DNA from: Novosphingobium decolorationis
GTDB lineage: Bacteria; Pseudomonadota; Alphaproteobacteria; Sphingomonadales; Sphingomonadaceae
NCBI RefSeq assembly: GCF_018417475.1
Contig: NZ_CP054857.1
Location: 1 to 64,000 of the forward strand
Direction: 5' to 3'
Length of the DNA: 64,000 nt
The notes under the pieces: generated by a model
What the model was told of the DNA's origin: nothing
The model's database searches: none
Seen by the model: only the letters and a program-made list of their open reading frames with translations
Part shown: one piece after another, positions 36,750 through 46,884 of the stretch
How the letters are laid out: the number at the start of each line of letters is the position of its first letter
Position numbering within the stretch: the first letter of the stretch is position 1
Translations under genes and position numbers: made by a program

Positions 36750-38543
36750 ATGACATCGATAAATCGCCGCAGATTCCTGCATTACAGCGCATGCGGAGCA
36801 GGTCTTGTTGGTCTTGCCGGCGCTATGCCTTCCTGGGCGCGGGGCGCGCATGGCGGGACACTGGCGCGCAAGGGAAGCGATGTTCTTTCGGGCGAACATC
36901 TGACCATGACGGTCGAGGACGCGCTGTTCACTACCGGCTCGCGCAGAGGGGCGGCCGTGACCGTCAACGGAACGCTGCCTGGGCCACTGCTGCGCCTGCG
37001 GGAAGGGCAAGATCTCACCGTCGACCTGATCAACAACGCCTCGGAGGGAACCTCGATCCATTGGCACGGGATGCTGGTCCCGTTCCTGATGGACGGAGTT
37101 CCGGGCATCACCATGGCCGCGGTCGAACGCGGAGAAACCTTCCGTTATCGCTTCCCGATCCGTCAGGCGGGCACTTACTGGTGGCATGCGCACACGCTGC
37201 AAGAGCCGATGGGGCATTACGGACCCATCGTCATCGACCCCGCCGAGCCCGATCCGTTCGAATATGAGCGCGAATATGTGCTGATGCTGACGGACTGGTC
37301 GCCGATGAACCCGCACGAGATCATCCGCAAACTCAAGGTCGGCGAGGGCTATTTCAATTACCAGCAGACGAGCTGGACCGACGACTATCCGCTGACCGGC
37401 GAACAGCGGCGCATGTGGGCGCGCATGCGGATGATGCCGACCGACATCGCCGACGTGACGGGCTCGACCTACACTTTCCTCATCAACGGTCACGGCCCTG
37501 AGGACGGCTTGGAGCTTGCCTATAATCCCGGCGAGCGCATTCGCCTGAGGATTATCAACGGTTCCGCCATGACGTTCTTCAACGTGCGCATCCCCGGCCT
37601 GCCGATGACCGTGGTGGCCGCAGACGGCCAGAATATCCGCCCGGTCGAGACCGACGAATTCCAGATGGGCAATGCCGAAACCTATGATGTGATCATCCAG
37701 CCCAGGGGCGCGGAGGCCTTCACCTTCGTTGCCGAAGCGATGGATCGTTCAGGCATGGGTGTTGCGACCCTGACGAGCAGGCCGGGTGCAAGCGCCGCCG
37801 TCCCCGCGCTGCGCAAGCCGCCGCTGCTCACCATGGCCGACATGGGCATGAGCGCTAGCGATCACGGCGCAGGCGGCATGACCGGGATGTCCGAGCGAGG
37901 CATGCACGATATGGAAGGCATGCCAGGCATGGCAGAAAAATCTGGCGACATGGCCGGAATGGACATGTCGGGCGGCATGAACATGCGCGACACCTCACGG
38001 CTGCCGGACAATGTGAAGGTCGGCCCCGGGCTCGACATGGTGGCGATGAACCCGATCGACCGGATGGGCGATCCCGGAATCGGTCTGGATGACGTCGGGC
38101 ACCGGGTGCTCGACTACAAACAGCTCGCCGCAGTGAAGCCGAACCCCAACGACCGCCGCCCGACCCGGATGAAGGAAATCCATCTCACCGGAAGCATGGA
38201 GCGCTATATGTGGTCGTTCGACGGCAAGAAATTCTCCGCCGTCACCGATGATCCAATCCGCTTTGCCTACAACGAGCGCGTGCGAGTGAAACTCGTCAAC
38301 GACACGATGATGGCGCACCCGATCCACTTGCACGGCCACTTCTTCGAACTGGTCAACGGCGCTCCTCCCGGCCACCAGCCGATGAAACACACGATCGTCG
38401 TGCAGCCTGGCGGCTCCGCCCAGTTCGATCTCACTGCCAATGAACCCGGCGACTGGGCGTTTCACTGCCACCTGATCTACCACATGCACACCGGCATGTT
38501 TCAGGTGGTCACTGTCCGCCCGCTCGGCGGAGGAGACGAGTGA
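36750..38543 (+). CDS. copA: multicopper oxidase CopA (copper resistance system)
   Basis: 597 residues. Tat signal (NRRRFLHYS) then three cupredoxin domains. Copper ligands: IHWHGMLVP, YWWHAHTLQE, HPIHLHGHFFEL and WAFHCHLIYHMHTGMF. A Met-rich insert near residues 365-415 (many MxGM/MxxM repeats) is typical of PcoA/CopA and binds copper. It probably oxidises Cu(I) in the periplasm. Overlaps copB by one base (TGATG). Confidence 0.95.
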   Translation: MTSINRRRFLHYSACGAGLVGLAGAMPSWARGAHGGTLARKGSDVLSGEHLTMTVEDALFTTGSRRGAAVTVNGTLPGPLLRLREGQDLTVDLINNASEGTSIHWHGMLVPFLMDGVPGITMAAVERGETFRYRFPIRQAGTYWWHAHTLQEPMGHYGPIVIDPAEPDPFEYEREYVLMLTDWSPMNPHEIIRKLKVGEGYFNYQQTSWTDDYPLTGEQRRMWARMRMMPTDIADVTGSTYTFLINGHGPEDGLELAYNPGERIRLRIINGSAMTFFNVRIPGLPMTVVAADGQNIRPVETDEFQMGNAETYDVIIQPRGAEAFTFVAEAMDRSGMGVATLTSRPGASAAVPALRKPPLLTMADMGMSASDHGAGGMTGMSERGMHDMEGMPGMAEKSGDMAGMDMSGGMNMRDTSRLPDNVKVGPGLDMVAMNPIDRMGDPGIGLDDVGHRVLDYKQLAAVKPNPNDRRPTRMKEIHLTGSMERYMWSFDGKKFSAVTDDPIRFAYNERVRVKLVNDTMMAHPIHLHGHFFELVNGAPPGHQPMKHTIVVQPGGSAQFDLTANEPGDWAFHCHLIYHMHTGMFQVVTVRPLGGGDE

Positions 38544-39502
38544 TGCGCCACGCGAGTCTTCTCCTGCCGCTGCTTGCGATCGCGACGCCAGCTCTGGCCC
38601 AGGAGCATCAGGGCCAACCCGGCGAGCAGCAAAAGCCGATGGACCACTCCACCATGGACCACGGCGGGATGGACCATTCCGCCATGCAAGATGGGCAGGT
38701 GGATCATTCCGGGATGGACCATTCGTCGATGGCCTCCCAGGCCGATGAGGCGATTCCCCAGGGACCGCCGCCGCCCGAGGCATTCTCAGGGCCGTCCTTT
38801 GCCGCCGATGCCGTTGTCGGTGCGGACCGCATGGCAGCCTCCCGCACCAAAGTGGTGAAGCAGGTCAGCGGTGAGATGCCGGTTTACTGGTTCCAGGCCG
38901 ACCGCGCCGAATATCGCGCTCGGGTCGGTAAGGACGGCTATCTCTGGGACGTACAGGGCTATTACGGCGGTGACTACGACAAGCTGTGGCTCAAGTCCGA
39001 AGGCGAAGGCAGCTTCGGTGAAAAGCTTGAAAGCGCCGAAGTTCAGGCGCTGTGGAGCCATGCTATCGGCCCGTGGTGGGACCTTCAGACCGGCGTCCGG
39101 CAGGACCTTACCGGCCCGGCGCGCACGCACGCAGTTATCGGTTTACAGGGGCTGGTCCCCTATCAGTTCGAAGTCGATGCCGCAGCCTTCCTGTCTAACA
39201 AGGGTGATCTGACCGCACGCATAGAAGCAGAACTGGACCAGCGCATTACGCAGCGTTTGATCCTGCAACCGAGGATCGAAGTGAACGCGTCCGCGCAGGA
39301 CATTCCCGAACTTGGCATCGGCGCTGGTCTAGATAAGGCGGAACTGGGCGTCCGCCTGCGCTATGAATTCGTACGCGAATTCGCGCCGTACATCGGCATC
39401 GAACAGGAATGGAAGATCGGCGATAGCGCGGACTATGCTCGCGCGGCAGGCGAAGACCCGAGTGTCACTAACTACGTCGTGGGCGTCCGCTTATGGTTTT
39501 GA
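38543..39502 (+). CDS. copB: copper resistance outer membrane protein CopB
   Basis: About 319 residues. Signal peptide (LLPLLAIATPALAQ), a Met/His-rich N-terminal segment with repeated MDHSxM (copper binding), and a C-terminal outer-membrane barrel ending WF. This is the PcoB/CopB pattern. ATG 38543 is preferred to GTG 38540. Sequesters or exports periplasmic copper with CopA. Confidence 0.93.
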   Translation: MRHASLLLPLLAIATPALAQEHQGQPGEQQKPMDHSTMDHGGMDHSAMQDGQVDHSGMDHSSMASQADEAIPQGPPPPEAFSGPSFAADAVVGADRMAASRTKVVKQVSGEMPVYWFQADRAEYRARVGKDGYLWDVQGYYGGDYDKLWLKSEGEGSFGEKLESAEVQALWSHAIGPWWDLQTGVRQDLTGPARTHAVIGLQGLVPYQFEVDAAAFLSNKGDLTARIEAELDQRITQRLILQPRIEVNASAQDIPELGIGAGLDKAELGVRLRYEFVREFAPYIGIEQEWKIGDSADYARAAGEDPSVTNYVVGVRLWF

Positions 39503-39576
39503 GGGTGCGCTTCCGCCTCAGGCTTCAACTGTAATGAATCGCGGCGGTCGGCGTCAATTGATGTGAACGGACGATC

Positions 39577-39725
39577 ATGACGAAGAACGAACGCACATCA
39601 CACAAGGTCCCTGACGAGCCTGAGCTGGAGGCAGCAAAGCCTGCGGATGCGGCTGTCCGCCGTGCTTTGATCGAGGCGCGGGAGGAGTTTCTGCTCTTCC
39701 TCTATCAAAGGGTCGGCAACAAGAG
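39577..39725 (+). pseudogene. 5' fragment of an unidentified gene (possibly sigma-70-like) cut by IS6 copy E
   Basis: 49 codons (MTKNERTSHKVPDEPELEA ... EAREEFLLFLYQRVGNK) before the IS. The last part resembles region-2 starts of ECF-type sigma factors, where such a segment precedes an A-EDV-Q motif, but it is too short to be sure. Its leader GAACGGACGATC resembles GAACGGACAATC before copA. Confidence 0.35.
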
Positions 39726-40609
39726 GGCTCTGTTGCAAAGATCGTCCGCGAGCGAGTGAGATCCGCCGCTTCATGGCAATCAAGCGGCCGTGGCCAGGTG
39801 TTGGTTTAGTAATTCCATGGCCTCGGTCAGGGCTGATGGTCCAATGCCGAAAGCTCGCTCGACAAGACGCACCTCGCCCATGATCCCTGGTTGCAGGCAC
39901 CATGGTCGGGCCTGTCCTTTGCGTAGGGCGCGCATGACCTCGAAGCCTTTGATCGTGGCGTAGGCTGTGGGCATCGATTTGAAACCACGGACGGGCTTGA
40001 TCAATATCTTGAGCTTGCCATGATCAGCCTCGATCACATTGTTCAGGTATTTCACCTGCCGGTGTTCAGTCGCCGCCGCGAGCTTTCCTTCTCGTTTCAA
40101 CTCAGCGATTGCGGCGCCGTAGCTTGGTGCCTTGTCGGTGTTGAGTTTCGTCGGCTTTTCCCAGTCCTTTAGACCGCGAAGGGCTTTTGCCAGAAAGCGC
40201 TTCGCAGACTTGGCGCTGCGAGTCGGTGACAGGTAGAAATCAATCGTGTCGCCCCGCTTGTCGACCGCCCGATACAGGTAGGTCCATTTGCCCCGCACCT
40301 TGACGTAAGTCTCATCGAGGCGCCAGCTCAGATCAAAACCACGCCGCCAGAACCAGCGGAGTCGTTTCTCCATCTCCGGCGCGTAGCGCTGCACCCAACG
40401 ATAGATAGTCGTATGATCGACATCGATCCCACGCTCAGCCAGCATTTCCGCGAGATCACGATAGCTGATGCCGTATCGACAATACCAGCGCACCGCCCAT
40501 AGGATGACCTCTCCGGTGAAGTGCCGCCCCTTGAAATCGTTCATCGCAACCGATCCTGCCAATCCAGCAGCCCAATCTTGGCCACTGCGCCAGAGTTTGC
40601 AACAGAGCC
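39726..40609 (-). mobile_element. IS6-family element (IS6100-like), copy E, intact, inverted
   Basis: 884 bp with both 14-bp ends and an intact transposase on the minus strand, opposite to copies A-D. The flanks AACAAGAG and ATCAAGGT are not duplicated. Its right end abuts codons of a Tn3 tnpA, so its arrival deleted the start of that gene and everything before it. Confidence 0.93.
39780..40544 (-). CDS. tnpA: IS6-family (IS6100-like) transposase, copy E
   Basis: Complete 254-residue transposase with the same DDE residues as copy A. It combines the gcacc variant of copies B-C with the aaagctc variant of copy A, so it is a third allele. Confidence 0.94.
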   Translation of the reverse strand: MNDFKGRHFTGEVILWAVRWYCRYGISYRDLAEMLAERGIDVDHTTIYRWVQRYAPEMEKRLRWFWRRGFDLSWRLDETYVKVRGKWTYLYRAVDKRGDTIDFYLSPTRSAKSAKRFLAKALRGLKDWEKPTKLNTDKAPSYGAAIAELKREGKLAAATEHRQVKYLNNVIEADHGKLKILIKPVRGFKSMPTAYATIKGFEVMRALRKGQARPWCLQPGIMGEVRLVERAFGIGPSALTEAMELLNQHLATAA

Positions 40610-43440
40610 ATCAAGGTGAGCTGCTGCGGCACTATACCCTCAGCGATGAGGATCTCGGGCATATCCGCCAGCGCCGGCGCGCCCACAATCGTTTTGGCTT
40701 CGCGCTGCAACTGTGCGTCCTGCGCTACCCGGGCCGGGTGCTCGCTCCTGGCGAGTTGATCCCGGCGCAGGTATCGGATTTCGTCGCGGCCCAGCTCGGT
40801 CTGACCAGCGACGATCTACTCCTCTATGCCGCGCGCGAGGAGACCCGGCACGAGCATCTGGCGGACCTTCGCCGAATCTACGGCTATCGCTCCTTTTCGG
40901 GGCGGGGCGCACGGGATTTGCGCGAATGGATCGCTCGGGAAGCCGAGGCGGCGACATCGAATGAGGATCTTGCCCGTCGCTTCGTTGCGGAGTGTCGCCG
41001 CACCCGCACGATCCTTCCCGGCTCCTCGACGATCGAGCGCCTTTGCGCCGATGCGCTGGTTGAGGCCGAGCGCCGGATCGAGGATCTTATCGCCCATCGC
41101 ATCACGCCAACCCTGAGCGAGAATTTGGCTCACCTGTTGGAGGATACGGTGGATGGTCGCGTCACGCGCTTCGTATGGCTGCGACAGTTCGAGGTTGGCG
41201 CAAATTCAGCAGCCGCTAACCGGCTGATGGATCGACTGGAATATCTTCAAAGGTTCGATCTTCCGGCGGATTTGCTGGACGGCGTGCCGGCGCATCGTGT
41301 GACCCGGCTTCGCCGGCAGGGCGAGCGCTATTACGCCGACGGCATGCGTGATCTGCCCGAAGACAGGCGGCTTGCGATCCTCGCTGTCTGCACCCTGGAA
41401 TGGCGGTCATCGCTGGCCGATGTCATCGTGGAGACCCACGATCGCATCGTAGGCCGTCTCTATCGGGCCTCCGAACGCCTTTGCAACACCAGGATCGCCG
41501 ACGAAAAGGCGGCCGTTCGGGACACGCTGAAGTCCTTTGCCGAAATCGGTGGTGCTTTGCTTGGAGCGCAGGACGATGGCACGGCCCTGGACGGGATAAT
41601 CGCCACCGGGCCTGGCTGGGAACGGTTCAGAACCCTTGTCGCCACGGCCTCCGCGCTGACCAACGTGCTCGCGGCCGACCCGCTCAGCCGTGTGCTGGAC
41701 GGCTATCACCGTTTCCGCCTCTACGCGCCCAGGATGCTGCGCCTGCTCGACATGCAGGCGGCGCCGATCGCCACGCCTCTTCTGGCGGCCGTTGCGATGC
41801 TGCGTAACGGGATCAAGGTCGATCCGCCGGTGGATTTTCTACGTCCCAACTCGAAATGGCATCGTCATCTTTGCGCTGAGCCCAGCGGCGACCACCGGCT
41901 TTGGGAAATCGCGGTGCTGTTCCACATCCGCGACGCCTTCCGGTCCGGTGACATATGGTTGGCGGGATCGCGCCGCTATGGCGACCTCAAGCAGCTTCTG
42001 GTCCCGCCACAGGCGATAGAGCAGACCGCGCGGCTCGCCGTGCCGCTGCGACCCGGCGAATGGCTGGCCGAGCGCAGGGCTCGACTGGATACACGGCTGA
42101 AGGAGTTTGGCCGCGCGGCGCGAACCGGCACGATCCCAGGCGGCATCATCGAGAACGGCAAGCTGCACATCGACAAGCTGAGGGCCGACACGCCCGAAGG
42201 GGCCGAGGATCTCGTGCTCGATCTCTATCAACAGCTCCCGCCCGCGAGGATCACCGATCTGTTGCTGGAAGTCGATGAGCGAACCGGATTTTCCGAGGCG
42301 TTCACGCATCTGCGCACCGGCGCGCCCTGCAGCGACCGGATCGGCCTGATGAACGTGTTGCTGGCGGAAGGCGTCAATCTCGGTTTGCGCAAGATGGCGG
42401 CGGCGACCAACACGCACAGCTTCTGGGAATTGCTGCGGATCGCGCGCTGGCATGTCGAAGGCAGCGCCTATGATCGGGCGCTCGCCATGATCGTGGAGGC
42501 CCACGCCGCCCTGCCCATGGCCGCCTTCTGGGGACAAGGGCAATCGGCATCCAGCGACGGGCAGTTCTTCCTTGCTACCGAGCAGGGCGAGGCGATGAAT
42601 CTGATCAACGCGAAATATGGCAACGTCCCGGGCCTCAAGGGATACAGCCATGTGTCCGATCAATATGCGCCGTTCGCAACCCAGGTGATCCCGGCAACGG
42701 TCAGCGAGGCTCCCTATATCCTGGACGGGCTGCTCATGAATGACGCGGGCCGCCGCGTTCGCCAGCATTTTGCCGACACGGGCGGCTTCACCGATCATGT
42801 GTTCGCCGCCTGCGCCTTGCTCGGCTACAGGTTCGCCCCCCGTATCCGCGATCTCCCTCAGAAAAGACTCTATGCCTTCACGCCCAACGCGACGCCGGCC
42901 AATGTGCGAGCGCTGGTCGGAGGTAAGATCAATGAACCGCTCATCGAGCGCAACTGGCCCGACATCCTGCGCATCATGGCGACGATCGCAGCGGGGATCG
43001 TCGCCCCCAGCCAGATTCTTCGCAAGCTCGCCTCTTACCCGCGCCAGAATGAGCTGGCCCTCGCATTGCGAGAGGTGGGCCGCATCGAGCGAACCCTGTT
43101 CATGATCGACTGGATTCTTGATGCCGGCCTCCAGCGCCAGGCTCAGATCGGCCTCAACAAGGGTGAGGCCCACCACGCCCTAAAGCGCGCCATCAGCTTC
43201 CACCGCCGAGGTGAAATCCGGGATCGATCCGGCGAAGGCCAGCACTATCGCATCGCCGGAATGAACCTGCTCGCCGCCATCATCATATTCTGGAACACCA
43301 TGAAGCTCGGCGAGGTCGTCAATACCCGGGCCGCCAGCGGTACCCATATCGCGCCTGATCTACTCGCCCACGTCTCGCCGTTGGGATGGGAACACATCAA
43401 TCTAACCGGGGAATATCGCTGGCCCAAATCCTTAGCGTAG
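40610..43440 (+). pseudogene. tnpA: second Tn3-family transposase, 5' end replaced by IS6 copy E
   Basis: About 943 residues of a Tn3-family TnpA beginning at QGELLRHYTLSDEDLGHIR; the first 20 or so residues are missing. Catalytic positions are present (D in ASSDGQFF, D in YSHVSDQYAPF, E in LNKGEAHHAL) and the C-terminus reaches the stop inside the terminal repeat. By chance the antisense strand of the IS6 end is in frame, giving a chimeric ORF from 40468. It is distinct from the mer transposon TnpA. Confidence 0.88.
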
Positions 43441-43468
43441 GATTCCGCCCCCTCCCGCAAACGCCCCC
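43431..43468 (-). repeat. 38-bp Tn3-family terminal inverted repeat (right end of second Tn3 element)
   Basis: Read inward from 43468 it starts GGGGGCGTTTGCGGG and ends ACGCTAAG at 43431, overlapping the tnpA stop codon. Length and ends are standard for Tn3-family IRs and resemble Tn5393-type ends. The other end of this transposon is not in the window. Confidence 0.8.
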
Positions 43469-43636
43469 TACGATTGAGAAGCGCGGCGGAATCTCTTAGA
43501 TTGATCGCTGGAGGCTTTGTTCGCGGAGACGCGCACATTGCCTTCTTTTCGTTTTAGGAAGCGCTGCCCTAAGCGACAGAAGCCAGAGCTTTGACAATGC
43601 GGCATTCCGCGATGGAGCCGACCATGTATCTTGATC

Positions 43637-44386
43637 CTATCGGTGCAGACACGCGATGATGGCGGTCACGACGGCGGTGGTTTCCGCGACGTCGCGCACC
43701 CTCACTGTGTCGAGGCCGATTTCAGCAGCGGGATAGTCATTCCCACCGGGGAATATCGCATCCCCAATGAACAGCATCCCGTCGAGCGGGACACCGCTCT
43801 CGGCACTCAGGCGCTTCAGGCCATAGCCCTTGTCGATCCCTGCTCTGGTCACGTCGATCGATGTCGTGCCACCGAGATTGATCGAGAGCTCCGGCAGCTT
43901 CGCGCGCAACGTGGCCTGCAACGCGGTCCTCTTCTTTCGGTCAGGATCCCACGCTTCCTTTTCCTTCAGCGGCGCTGCCTGCCCCAGGCCCGAAAAGGTG
44001 ATCTGGCTGCCCCGGTCCTCGATCCGTTCGCCCCAGATACGTTCGTCGGCGAGACCGGCATCGGTCAGCGCCTGATCGAAGGCCGTGCGGATCTTCGCCT
44101 TCTCCGCGTCGTCGAACAGTTCGGCATAGACCGCGCGCCAAGCGCCATTGATGAACCGATAGAGTTTCGTGCCTGTGGTCGGCATCAACCAGAGACGGTC
44201 GAGCGCGACGCCGGCAGGAAGGCGCGAGGCGATCTGCTTTTCGAACTGCGGCCAGTCCCCGCCCGAGATCACCGCCACATCCGTGATGGCGAGCAATCGG
44301 GCGAGGATTGCGGCCATATCCTCCGATAACGGCCGCTTGCTCTCGGCAAGCGTGCCGTCGAGGTCGAAGGCGATCAGCCACTTCAT
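43637..44386 (-). CDS. HAD-IIB hydrolase, phosphomannomutase-like
   Basis: 249 residues. Motif I FDLDGTLAESK, motif II VISGGDW, motif III lysine in DKGYGLKRL, motif IV IGDAIFPGGND. GGTTSIDVTRAGIDKGYG and the GLGQAAPLKEKEAWDPDRKKR region resemble eukaryotic-type phosphomannomutases (PMM2 family), not the bacterial ManB type. Start overlaps the ATPase stop as ATGA, making it the last gene of the metal operon. Substrate unknown. Confidence 0.82.
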   Translation of the reverse strand: MKWLIAFDLDGTLAESKRPLSEDMAAILARLLAITDVAVISGGDWPQFEKQIASRLPAGVALDRLWLMPTTGTKLYRFINGAWRAVYAELFDDAEKAKIRTAFDQALTDAGLADERIWGERIEDRGSQITFSGLGQAAPLKEKEAWDPDRKKRTALQATLRAKLPELSINLGGTTSIDVTRAGIDKGYGLKRLSAESGVPLDGMLFIGDAIFPGGNDYPAAEIGLDTVRVRDVAETTAVVTAIIACLHR

Positions 44387-46884
44387 GCCGCCTTCCCTGC
44401 CGGATCGCGGTAGGCGAGCAGCCTGAGCGCATTGATGACGACGAGCAGCGTCGATCCCTCATGAACCGCCACCGCTGGCCCAATGCCGAGGCCGAGGATG
44501 GTAGCAGGCACCAGGAAGGCGACGACACCCAGGCTGACGAAGACGTTCTGCCGGATGATTCCACGGGTATGGCGGCTAAGACCGACTGCGAATGGCAGGT
44601 GCGCCAGATCGTCGGCCATCAGCGCCACGTCGGCTGTCTCCAGCGCAACGTCCGACCCCGCCGCGCCCATCGCGATGCCGACCGTGGCGCTTGCCATCGC
44701 CGGCGCATCGTTCACGCCGTCGCCCACCATCGCGACCTTGTCTTCGCCGGCGAGCTTCTTGATCGCGGCAACCTTGTCTTCGGGCATGAGGTCGCCCCAC
44801 GCTTCGTCGATCCCGACTTCGTCGGCGATCGCTTCGGCGACTTTCTGGTGATCGCCGGAGATCATTATCATCCGCGACACGCCCATCTCGTGCAGCCGAC
44901 GCAACGCGGTCTTGGCAGCTTCGCGAGGCGTGTCCATCAGGCCGATCGCGCCCAGGTCGCGGTCCCCCTTGCGGACCACCATTGTCGTGCGGCCGTTCTC
45001 GCGCAGCTTCGCGATTGCGTCCTGCGCGCCCTGCCCCAGCGCCGGAATGCCCTCACTTCCGAACATCTCGGCCTTGCCGATCCACACCGTCTCGCCATCC
45101 ACGCTCGCGGTGACGCCCCGACCGGTCAGGCTCTTGAGGTCGCCGGCAGTCGGCACGGCACGATCGTTCAGACGTTCGCGGCCGTCCTTGACGATCGCTT
45201 GGGCCAGGGGATGGTCGCTCAACGCTTCGACGGCGACAGCCAGCGCCAGCAACTCGCCTTCATCGGCGCCATCGACGGGCACGACATCAGTGATGCGCGG
45301 ACGACCTTCGGTCAGCGTGCCCGTCTTGTCGAAAGCGATCGCTTTGAGCGACCCGAGGTTTTCGAGCGGTGCACCGCCCTTCACGAGCACGCCGCCCCGC
45401 GCTGCACGGGCAACGCCCGACAGGACCGCGCTCGGCGTTGCGATCGCGAGCGCGCACGGGCTTGCCGCCACCAGCACCGCCATCGCGCGATAGAAGCTGT
45501 CGCGGAACGGCTCGTCGACGACCACCCATGCGAACAGCAGGAGCACTGACAGGACCAGGACGGCGGGCACGAAGATCCGTTCGAACCGGTCGGTGAAGCG
45601 CTGCGTCGGCGACTTCTGCGTCTCCGCTTCGCTCACCATCTTCACGACCTTGGCAAGCGCGCTTTCATTGGAACGGCGTGTCACCTCGATCTCGATCGCG
45701 CCGCCGCCGTTGATCGTACCAGCAAAAACCCGGCTTTCCGCGTCGACTGCATCGGGCTTGGCGCGTGCCGCTGCGGCATCTGCGACCGGCACCTTGTCGA
45801 CCGGGATGCTTTCACCCGTGACCGGGGCCTGGTTGATCGCGCTGGTGCCCTTGATGACGAAGCCGTCGGCAGGCAGGCGCTCGTTCGGGCGGACGATGGC
45901 AATGTCCCCGACGACCATCTGCTCGACCGGGATTTCGCTGGTCTGCCCGCCGCGTCGCACGGTCGCGGTTTCGGGCGCGAGCTTCGCCAGCGCCTCGATC
46001 GCCTTCTTGGCGCGGCCCATTGCATAATGCTCAAGCGCATGGCCGAGGCTGAACAGGAACAGCAGCAGCGCACCTTCGGCCCATGCGCCCAGCGCAGCGG
46101 CGCCGGCCGCAGCGACCAACATCAGCGTGTCGATCTCGAACTTCTTCATCCGGAGGTTGTCGATCGCCTCGCGCAGCGTGAAGAATCCGCCGAAGAAATA
46201 GGCTGCGATATAGCAGGCGGTCGGCAGCCATTCGGGCGCGCCAGCGACCAGCCTCTCGATCGCGTAGCCGATCCCCAGCAGCGCGCCACAGGCGAGCGCG
46301 AAGATCAGCTCGGTATTGGGGCCGAGAAATTCGGCGTGGCTATGGTCGTGGCCATCGCCGGGGCCGTGCTTCTCTTCGCCCGCGCCGTGGCCCCCGGGGC
46401 CGTGGTCGTGGCCGGCATGTTCATCGGCAGCGACCCGCTTGCCCACCCTCACCTTCAGCTTGCGAAGCGCAGCGCGCACCTCCTCTTCGGTGGTTTCGCG
46501 GCGATCATATTCGACCCGGACAGACCCGCTGGTGCTGGCGCTTGCCTGGACCACGCCGGGCAAGGCGCACAGCGCATCGCTGACCGTGCGCGCCCGACGT
46601 TCGTGGTTGATCCCCGTCACCTGCCAGATCGCATGGCCGTAGCGCTCGGTGATTTCGGCACCTGCGGCGCGCACCATTTCGCGCAACCGTGGCAGCGGCA
46701 GCTTGGCGGCATCGAAATGGATGCACAGCGCCGCTGGCGTGTTGCCGTCGAGACAGATCACATGCGCCCGCTCGACACCTTCGCGCTTTGACAGGGTTGA
46801 TACGAGACGGTCCAGGCAGGCATCGGCCGCGTCAGGAAGGTCCGGCAACAACACTGGAATGTCGAGTTCGAGCTTGTCGTTCAT
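44383..46884 (-). CDS. heavy-metal P-type ATPase, P1B-4-like (CzcP/CtpD-like)
   Basis: 833 residues. Membrane motif SPCALAIATPSAV, phosphorylation site [20 protein letters not shown], and HEGSTLLVVINALRL near the C-terminus. SPC plus HEG-T marks the P1B-4 group (Co, Zn, Cd, Fe export). Two ferredoxin-like N-terminal domains have lost CxxC (AADACLDRL and GINHERRA). A His-rich linker near residues 155-190 has more than ten histidines. AAAGGAGG before ATG 46884; the longer ORF to 47442 lies over the CDF gene in another frame. Confidence 0.9.
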   Translation of the reverse strand: MNDKLELDIPVLLPDLPDAADACLDRLVSTLSKREGVERAHVICLDGNTPAALCIHFDAAKLPLPRLREMVRAAGAEITERYGHAIWQVTGINHERRARTVSDALCALPGVVQASASTSGSVRVEYDRRETTEEEVRAALRKLKVRVGKRVAADEHAGHDHGPGGHGAGEEKHGPGDGHDHSHAEFLGPNTELIFALACGALLGIGYAIERLVAGAPEWLPTACYIAAYFFGGFFTLREAIDNLRMKKFEIDTLMLVAAAGAAALGAWAEGALLLFLFSLGHALEHYAMGRAKKAIEALAKLAPETATVRRGGQTSEIPVEQMVVGDIAIVRPNERLPADGFVIKGTSAINQAPVTGESIPVDKVPVADAAAARAKPDAVDAESRVFAGTINGGGAIEIEVTRRSNESALAKVVKMVSEAETQKSPTQRFTDRFERIFVPAVLVLSVLLLFAWVVVDEPFRDSFYRAMAVLVAASPCALAIATPSAVLSGVARAARGGVLVKGGAPLENLGSLKAIAFDKTGTLTEGRPRITDVVPVDGADEGELLALAVAVEALSDHPLAQAIVKDGRERLNDRAVPTAGDLKSLTGRGVTASVDGETVWIGKAEMFGSEGIPALGQGAQDAIAKLRENGRTTMVVRKGDRDLGAIGLMDTPREAAKTALRRLHEMGVSRMIMISGDHQKVAEAIADEVGIDEAWGDLMPEDKVAAIKKLAGEDKVAMVGDGVNDAPAMASATVGIAMGAAGSDVALETADVALMADDLAHLPFAVGLSRHTRGIIRQNVFVSLGVVAFLVPATILGLGIGPAVAVHEGSTLLVVINALRLLAYRDPAGKAA

